The notes beneath the pieces are model-generated. The model was given only the letters and a program-made list of their open reading frames with translations. It was not told the DNA's origin and searched no databases. A program made the translations under genes and the position numbers. Positions 57,135 through 64,000 of a DNA stretch of 64,000 bases are shown piece by piece (position 1 is the first letter of the stretch; each line of letters starts with the position of its first letter). Origin of the DNA: Endothia cerciana (Eukaryota; Ascomycota; Sordariomycetes; Diaporthales; Cryphonectriaceae); assembly GCA_026119935.1 (NCBI GenBank), contig JALRMH010000014.1:558001-622000 (forward strand), read 5' to 3'.

Positions 57135-59601
57135 GGGGGGCCGGGGCGGGCCCGCCCTGCGGCGGCGGGTGTGTGCGTGGGCGGGGGGGCCCCCCCCACG
57201 ATATTGTGAGAGATGGGCCGGCTCCGGACGCCTGCACGACTACAGCGATGGCGACTTCGAAGGTGGTAAGGACCACCTGCGTCCGCCTTTTCTGCACGCC
57301 ATCCAAGATGACGGACCTTTTTCTCCTCCTCTTCCTTTGCCCCCCGCTCTTTTGCTTTCCACCCTTCACCCCCTGTCTCCCCCATGGCCCGAATGTTCCA
57401 GCGCGGAGGAACGGAGACGGCGCAGTGAGGCTGAAGTGGGCATCAACGAGGTTTCCGAGAAGAGACCCAAATGCATGATTACAGCCCACCAGACGTGTGC
57501 CATACCAGTGCAGTGTATATTCCCCATACAACTGTAGCTCCCAAGACTAGTCGGATCGACCCGCCAACGAGCCTCATGCCGCCACCTTCGCATGTCCCCC
57601 TCCCCCTTGGCCCCCTCCGGTGCTATCCTCTTAGGGAAGCCGTCGTAGCCGTTCGATGACTCTTCCCGCCGCCCGCCGGTGGTGCCCAGCCAGCCACGGC
57701 CGTCGCAAGCCTCTAGACTAGTCTTCAAAAAGTTCCAAAAGTCCCGCGGCAGGACCCTGTCACAACGGCCGTGTGGTGGAAGAGAGGCCGCATACATAGA
57801 TCGAGGAAAGGTTGGGGGGAGGGGGGAGGGAGGGAGGCAACGCCCGGAGACTTACGACACAGCCTGTCAGATGTCACGGTGGCATAACACCAAGGCAGAC
57901 AACGCGGAGGGGCGCCCGGGACCAACCACGAGCAGTATGGCGCTGGCAGGCACTCTGGTATTAGAAGTATGCCTCGTCCGAATAAGGTTTTCCCGGTCGC
58001 GCTCGGGCCCTCGGCTCAGGACGGGCGGCCTTTTGACGTTCTCGGTAGCCTCTTGGCGGCGCTCTCACGTGGCCCCTCGGGTGGTTTCGATCCTGGTTAG
58101 CCGGGTTCCTCAAAGGATGGGGGAGGGAATCTTATCATCCTGCTGCCTTTGACGACTTGGGTGGGAAACGCGTCGCGAAAGCGGATCGCCCGGGAAGGGC
58201 GTCCAGTCCCGTGGCATGGGACGGGGTTTCGATGAGGTAAAACTGCCCAACCGAGGCAGAGGCCGGCAAGACCATTTACTTTGTGAACAGCATAGTATGA
58301 CATGAATACCGGTCGGGTGCGGATCCTGCGGAGGCTGCTCCCGAGGGCAAGGTCAGCCCATCCGACCCGGGCCGACGTCTTGCATCCTCGACGGCTGTGA
58401 CTCGATGCGTACTTCTGATATGGGGCCCGCTAGAGGGGTGAGGGAGGCACAGCCTTGCGGCGCGTGGAATTCCACGAGGAACAATAAGCGGTCGAATTCC
58501 GACCGGGGGGGGGGGGTGTGGCCTGCTGCCCTTCTGCTGCCAGCTCCGTCTCCGGGCCTGTTGTGTGTGCATGCATCTCGAAATCTTGGGGGACCCGCCC
58601 CCATCTGGGCGCTATGCATATGCAAGCCCCTCTAGTAGGCAACCTCAGCACGTTTGGGGAAGTTCGTGCTGCTGGACCATGCAGGACGCCACGTTTTTTC
58701 CCTCCCACGGCGCTGGTACGGCGGTCCACATAAGGTGCCAGGTGGATCAGCCGCCCAGAGCAACCCGGGCCTGCTGGATCAAACAGCAGCATTTCGACGT
58801 TGCGGATCGCGGGTCTCGCACAAGAAATAATAATAAAAATTAGAAAATCACACGATGCGTACCGACTGATGGGGTGGAGACGAACCGGGGGCGGTATACT
58901 TTCTTGGCCCGGCTGGACGTGGTTCGTTCGTGACACGATCGCCTCCTCGTGACGGGGGGGGCTGTTGCCTGCAATACCACACAAACAAGACGCGGAGAGT
59001 CTGCAGGTCCTGTCACGAGGTAGCACGGCGGAACGTAGCGGTAGCTTATCGAGACCTTCTGGCAGACGCCTCTCCCGTCCTCATCATTGTCGTCTCAGGG
59101 AAATGACGCCCTCGAGACGCCCGGCCGCTGGCCCATGCACGACCACGATCGGGGAGATGCTCCGGCATGACGGCATGTATGTGCGAGAAGGATGCCGCCC
59201 GAGTTTGTCCACGAAGGGAGGGTAGGCCTTCGTTCTACCACAGTACGGACGTATAATAGGACCTGAGCGCAGGCGGTCCCCACGCGCCCATGTTTCGGGG
59301 GAGATAGTGTGGACAGGGTGCTGGCGGAGCCTGCAACGGGAGCGTCCGCCATGGCCTCACAGCGAAGGCGGTCTTCGTCTTCGGGCAGGGCGAAGGGCCC
59401 AGACCAAGCCGCAGTCGGTGGCGCAAGGGCAGTACTACTAGTACGTACATTTAGTACTACGTAGTATATGGCATGGGTTGTACTGGTAGCACTCGGCGCT
59501 GGGGAGTGGCAGGGGGGCCCGGCACGATGAAATCATGGCTTGACGTCAGCCTCGAGACAGCCTGCTGTACCATCCTGGCCCCTGTCGCGACAGCAAAACA
59601 A

Positions 59602-59613
59602 CCCCCCCCCCCC
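59602..59613. repeat. C12 homopolymer
   Basis: A run of 12 C residues in the large spacer, one of several G or C runs there. Confidence 0.85.
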
Positions 59614-59968
59614 GGCAGCGGCAGCAGAGAACCCTACGCGCATCCCCAAATCAGGGAAAGAAAAATATAAATAAAAAAAAAGGTAAAAAGGTTCTCATCA
59701 TCAGCCTCTCCCTCTCAAGACTGACGTGCCCCACCAATCAGAAGAGAGCAGCAGGCCCAGCAGCGGTTGCCCGCGCCGAGGATCCTCATATGCTGTGTTG
59801 TGGTGATCCAGATCGAAATGATCTAACCTGCAGGCAGTCATCCGTACGTACTGCCTCTCCCCCCAAGGAAAAAGATGGTACCTGCCAACTGCCCAGGCAT
59901 GCCAGGGCATGGTCCACCAGTTCGCAGGTAGATAGACTAAGTGACTAACTACAACCCTCCTGGTCCTT

Positions 59969-60003
<35 letters not shown>
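59969..60003. repeat. (GCTG)n microsatellite
   Basis: Nearly nine uninterrupted GCTG units occur about 1.2 kb upstream of the final gene. Confidence 0.95.
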
Positions 60004-60395
60004 ATACACGGAACCAACCGGCAAGCAAACAAAAAAACCATCCTCAAGGCGAGCAGAGGGATAAAGTATCTCAGGTCTAACCCTGTTTCTACTCGCCATC
60101 TCAATCTTCCACACTCCTTCCTCTTAGGGCGTCCTGATCTCCAGGGCTTTTGCCCCCCCCCCCCTCCCCCTCAACCCTTCGGTTGTCTCGTCAGCCAGTC
60201 ATCACCTTGTCCTCTACATCTGTCTCTTCCGGCCTGTCTCATGACTAGGTCTCAAACCTGTTCCTGAGTCCCCATCGCCCATCCCTGGCCCCTCTGCTGC
60301 TATTGCTACTACTACTATGTAGTACGATACTAAAATATTACTACGACTACTACCCACTCATCTCCACCCCGGAACTGGACCTGGACCTCGATCAG

Positions 60396-60418
60396 TCATC
60401 ATAGTCATCATCACCATC

Positions 60419-60452
<34 letters not shown>

Positions 60453-60456
60453 CCAC
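60396..60456. repeat. (CAT/CAC)n trinucleotide tract
   Basis: An imperfect CAT/CAC trinucleotide tract occurs about 0.7 kb upstream of the final gene, within a C/T-rich leader. Confidence 0.9.
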
Positions 60457-61168
60457 AGCCCTCGGCGCCCATCATCATCTCCTCCGCGGCCTACTCAGCC
60501 TTGTCCCCCGTGCTGCAACCCCTTGCCGCGGGCTGGGGCCATCCTCTCTCTGTCAGCGCCCGTGGCCCTGCGTCGCTCGCCTCCCCCGAGGGATCGAGGG
60601 TACAGCCATCTCTCGCCATTCCCCCCTCTGACCTGGTCTGGTTGGTCCGGGCTTGCGCTGCTCGGTAATCTGCACCCTATCTGTCCCCAGCCGACTCGTC
60701 AGATCTTGCTGCAGGCCCACACGCCCACACACCCACCTCGGCCCAGCCTATGGACATTATCACACGCCCCTATTACATAGTACATAGCCACCTCATTGCG
60801 GCTCGTCAGCTGGGGTTTTGTCTGCTAGCATCCAGGGCCCTAGCTAGCCCACCACGCTCGTCACCCAGCCCTCCGTCTTCTTCGTCCACCACCAGAGAAA
60901 CTGCCCTCACACGCGTATCGGAGACGTGCGTCGTCGGTATACGGGCCGACGAGAGAGTCGAGAGGTCTAGAGGGATTCGGGAGCTACGACGACCACGAGG
61001 GAAAAACCAACCCCCCCCCCCCCTAAGAAAAACAACAAACACAGACAAAACTAACAAAAATAATCACATCGCCGGCCTGTGAAGACCAAACGGACCCGCT
61101 CCCTCATAGGGGCAGGCAGCTCACCACTCAGGACGTCGCCGCATAGGCGCGTCAGCCGGGTACACGAC

Positions 61169-64000
61169 ATGACGGTCGACAGCACGTCCACCACCGAGCT
61201 CGCCGCCTACGCGCGGGCCCTGTTCCGACGGGCTAAGACATCAGGGCCCCAGTTCGCAGATGTCGCAGCTGTCGTGCGCTCGTTGCACACACACATCAAG
61301 CATCTGCGCGCCGAGGCCGAGGACCCGGACAGCCTCCTGAACAGCACACACCAGGAGTCGTCCGTCTACGCCCGCCAGCTCTCTCCCATTGTCGAGGACA
61401 CCGACTTCACCCTGAAACAGCTGGACACGATCCTCACGAAATATGGGTCCTCCCCCAGCGATGACGGCACCGACGATGGCGCGTGCCGGGCGGCGGATCA
61501 CGGCGAGAGGAGGCTTGAGGACCGGGAGAGGGATATGCTGCAGCTGATCCGGACGAAGCTGGCAAATCAGAAGACGCACATCGACATCTTCCTGGACACG
61601 GTCCAGCTGCACAACCCTGCAAGGCAGCCCCGGCCGGTAGATCTGCAACAGACGGACGACCAGCAGCAGAATTCCATCAAGGACAAGGTCGACGCAGTTG
61701 CCGCGCGTATCTTCCAGCGCAGGGCCGCCGCCAAGTGGGCGGGCGATGCCGCGGACGACAGCGACGAGGAGATGTGGCAGCAGTTCTGGACCGAGCTGGT
61801 CACGGAGGGCTTCTCAAGTGACGTGCTGCGGAAACACAAGGTGAGCGACCTTTGCCATACATGCTCAGTCACCTACTCAGTCACCTGCATGTCTCATGAC
61901 GACAGTCCCTCGCTCCCCCCCCCCCCCCCAATCATACGTGTCAGCGTTGTACAAGGCGTGGCCGGAGCCCGCGAGAAGCGTCACACTACCCCTTCCATTC
62001 TTATTTTTTTGGGGGGTGGGGGGGGGGGTCACGGCCCAAGCTCCGGCCCTACTGGACCTGGGCACTAACACACCTCACAGGAAGTGCTACGTGCGTACAT
62101 ACGCGAACTGGAAGCAAACGGTTCGGTGGATGAGAATCCACCATCGGTTCGTGGCCTTCTGGGCCATGCCAGCAGCGGGTCTGCTGCATATGCAACCCAG
62201 CAGTCTTTGCCCTATCCGGACACGCCAGCACCCGCATATGGGTCTCGCCAGCAATACGGATCTTCGACCCTGCCACCGCCAGTGGCGATCCCTTCCGACT
62301 CCTCACGTGGCAACACCATGTCGACCAAAGAACTGGTCTCGCCCGCGCTGGACAATGAGAAATTCGCACCTGGCGTCAAGCTAGAACGGCGGCATCCGGA
62401 GCACGCTCCCCAAGACACCAACGGGGACCACACTCGTGCATCTGGACAATATAACCCCCAACCACCACCTGCGAGCGTGCCGGTGCTGCTGCCCTGGGAT
62501 GGGTCATCGACCGACTCTGCATCCGACGCGGACTTGGCCAGCACGCAGCAGCTGGCTCTTATCTCCACGCGAGACCTGATGGACTGCGACCAGCGGAACG
62601 CTGACACCCTCGCCACCCGGGTCGGTGGGCTTCATCTCTCACCGGCGCTGCGTCCGGCATCAAATCATGGTGCCTCACCGGGGACATCGCCGAGTGGCCG
62701 GTATTTGCCACCACCGTCGACCTACCGGGGCCGGCCTAGTCTTTCCCTGGAGTTGAACCCAGCGACACCACCTTTCGGAACATCGCCGCGATATGTCCCG
62801 CCTCTAGGAGACTCCGCGTCGGCCTACGGAGCCAGCCCAGGGTCACCCTCCATGATGACGCCGCCTCCACGATACTCGGTCGAGGACCCAGTCGCCTTTG
62901 TCCCGTCTTCTGCACCCCCTACGGCATCCGGGTTTCCTCCACCACCTGCAGGCGGGGTGGCTCCTCAGCGCCGCTGCCGCCTGGCTCCAGACAGCAAGGG
63001 TGCCGAGATCCCCCTTGACGCCAAGTGGACGCGCATCAAGCGCACGCTCGTGTCTCCAGAGGTTCTCGATAAGGCCGGCCTCCGCTACGAGGCTCGGCCT
63101 GACTTTGTCGCCGTGCTCGGCGTCCTGAGCAAGGACGACATTGCATACTTGGCACGGAAGTCTGCTGAGACGCGGTCCAGTAGGGCCCGCGGAGACTTCA
63201 CCTCTAGGTCAGCGCCGTCGGTGCCCACTGCCACTTCTCCAGCAAAGAAGCGCTTCGGCGGCGACGGCAAGAAGTCCTCGCGTCACTCTGATACCACGGA
63301 CGATGAGAGCGTGTCGACGGATACGATTTGGGATGACTCCGACTCCAGCAGCGACAGCGAGTCGGACTCCCAACACTCTCGCACGCGTGAAAGGGGCAGT
63401 CCGGCTTCGAACACAGACAAGTACGTCCCGCGCGACGTCCGACGACGGCGTAGAGAGAGACGTGACTCGGTCATCCAGGAGGAGCCGGTCCTGGAGGAGG
63501 CCTATGACAGCAACGACGGTACTTATAGGAACGAGCGGAGCAGGAAGTCTTACCCTGTCATCGTCCCGCCGCCCTTGGAGAAGGGCTCGCCTGCTTCGAC
63601 AGTCGCCCCCAAGCCTATACTCAAGAACCGCAACGAGAACCACGTGCGCTTCGACGAGGACGGTCCGCGGGAGATGTCATCGAGCGAGTTGGACCGCGAG
63701 CGCGAGCGCAGGGAACGCAAGGAACGGAGACGCACCGCCGAGCGGGATGGCGATCGCCGGCGGGACCGTGGGCGGGACCGCGGCGACCGCGGCGACCGTG
63801 ACCGCAGGGACCGGGATCGAGGTGACAGGGACCGTGAGAGGGACCGAGATCGGGACCGCCACCGCGATCGCGATACTAGAGACCACCACCACTCGCACTC
63901 CACACGCCACCGCGATAGGGACGACAGCGGGCGCTCCGAGAGGCGGCGCGCCAAGAAGAGCGTCTGGGGCGACACTCTCGGCGCCGTCGGCGTGGGCGGG
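61169..64000 (+). CDS. Fungal R/D-repeat protein of unknown function (3' end outside window)
   Basis: Exon 1 is 61169-61840 (224 codons, start MTVDSTSTTELAAYARALF). A 240-nt intron with a GTGAGC donor and CACTAACA branch follows, and exon 2 opens at 62081 and stays open for 640 codons to the window edge, so 864 residues are seen. The junction gives DVLRKHK-EVLRAYIRELEANG. The N-terminal 220 residues are helical (FADVAAVVRSLHTHIKHL, IVEDTDFTLKQLDTILTKYG) with a glycolipid-sensor-like or coiled-coil look. A Pro/Ser-rich linker leads to a conserved-looking block (IPLDAKWTRIKRTLVSPEVL, ARPDFVAVLGVLSKDDIAYLARK) that recurs, from memory, in uncharacterised Pezizomycotina proteins. Then come an acidic Ser/Asp stretch, PILKNRNENHVRFDEDGP, and about 80 residues of RD/RE repeats. 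The last residues (KKSVWGDTLGAVGVGG) suggest a glycine-rich hydrophobic segment to the right. Function is unknown. Confidence 0.8.

Larger units (their letters stand above)
56271..61168. other. Long low-complexity intergenic region with gap
   Basis: About 4.9 kb, the largest spacer in the window, with no supportable gene. Homopolymer runs, simple repeats and a 10-N gap are listed separately. The last 1-1.5 kb before 61169 is C/T-rich and is probably the promoter and leader of the final gene. Confidence 0.5.

Noticed and set aside
56732..57537. Open frames of 165-248 codons spanning the N gap
   Set aside because: They read through undetermined bases and homopolymers and have no domain content.
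1..64000. CRISPR array, intact transposon, secondary-metabolite cluster or virus-derived gene
   Set aside because: No spaced direct repeats, transposase or reverse-transcriptase motifs, synthase domains or viral proteins were seen on either strand.

Overview
This window is nuclear DNA from a filamentous ascomycete (Pezizomycotina, most likely Sordariomycetes). The evidence is G+C-rich coding sequence, short spliceosomal introns with GTRAGT-type donors and CTAAC/CTGAC branch sites, Kozak-type starts (CACCATGG, CACAATGG), and gene content that matches the conserved fungal core: a Cla4-type PAK kinase, Vps18, Rco1, Snf5, Snx41/Atg20, Ceg1, Pds5 and Elg1. I name no species. All exon boundaries were read by eye from splice signals and frame continuity.

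Layout, left to right. Positions 467-2983 (minus) hold a broken family 3 glycoside hydrolase (beta-glucosidase). A gene-poor leader with a pentanucleotide repeat follows, then the PAK kinase CLA4 (7048-9936, plus) and the HOPS/CORVET subunit VPS18 (10879-13989, plus). VPS18 converges on a large double-PHD protein of the Rco1 type (15314-20776, minus). Next is a head-to-head pair: an Ebp1/PA2G4-like protein (22439-23996, minus) and SNF5 (24878-27256, plus). The PX-domain sorting nexin SNX41/ATG20 (29124-31255, plus), the mRNA capping guanylyltransferase CEG1 (31899-33174, plus) and an unknown membrane-anchored Ser/Thr-rich protein (34677-36310, minus) follow. After a 3.4-kb spacer come the cohesin regulator PDS5 (39776-44408, plus), an Arg/Ser-rich unknown protein (47054-48226, plus), the head-to-head pair ELG1 (48743-52438, minus) and a probable UTP8 (53362-56270, plus), and a 4.9-kb low-complexity spacer with an assembly gap. 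A fungal R/D-repeat protein starts at 61169 and runs off the right edge.

The genes are housekeeping rather than a cluster with one task. They fall into membrane traffic and autophagy (Vps18, Snx41), polarity signalling (Cla4), chromatin and transcription (Rco1, Snf5, Ceg1), chromosome maintenance (Pds5, Elg1) and ribosome biogenesis (Ebp1-like, probable Utp8). I found no biosynthetic cluster, no intact transposon, no CRISPR and no convincing new system. The items most worth a second look are a canonical PCNA-binding motif inside the AAA+ core of Elg1, the decayed GH3 gene, stop-free introns of length 3n in two genes, a tandem splice acceptor in SNX41, the doubly anchored surface-type protein, a degenerate tRNA-like module and the suspicious sequence around the gap.
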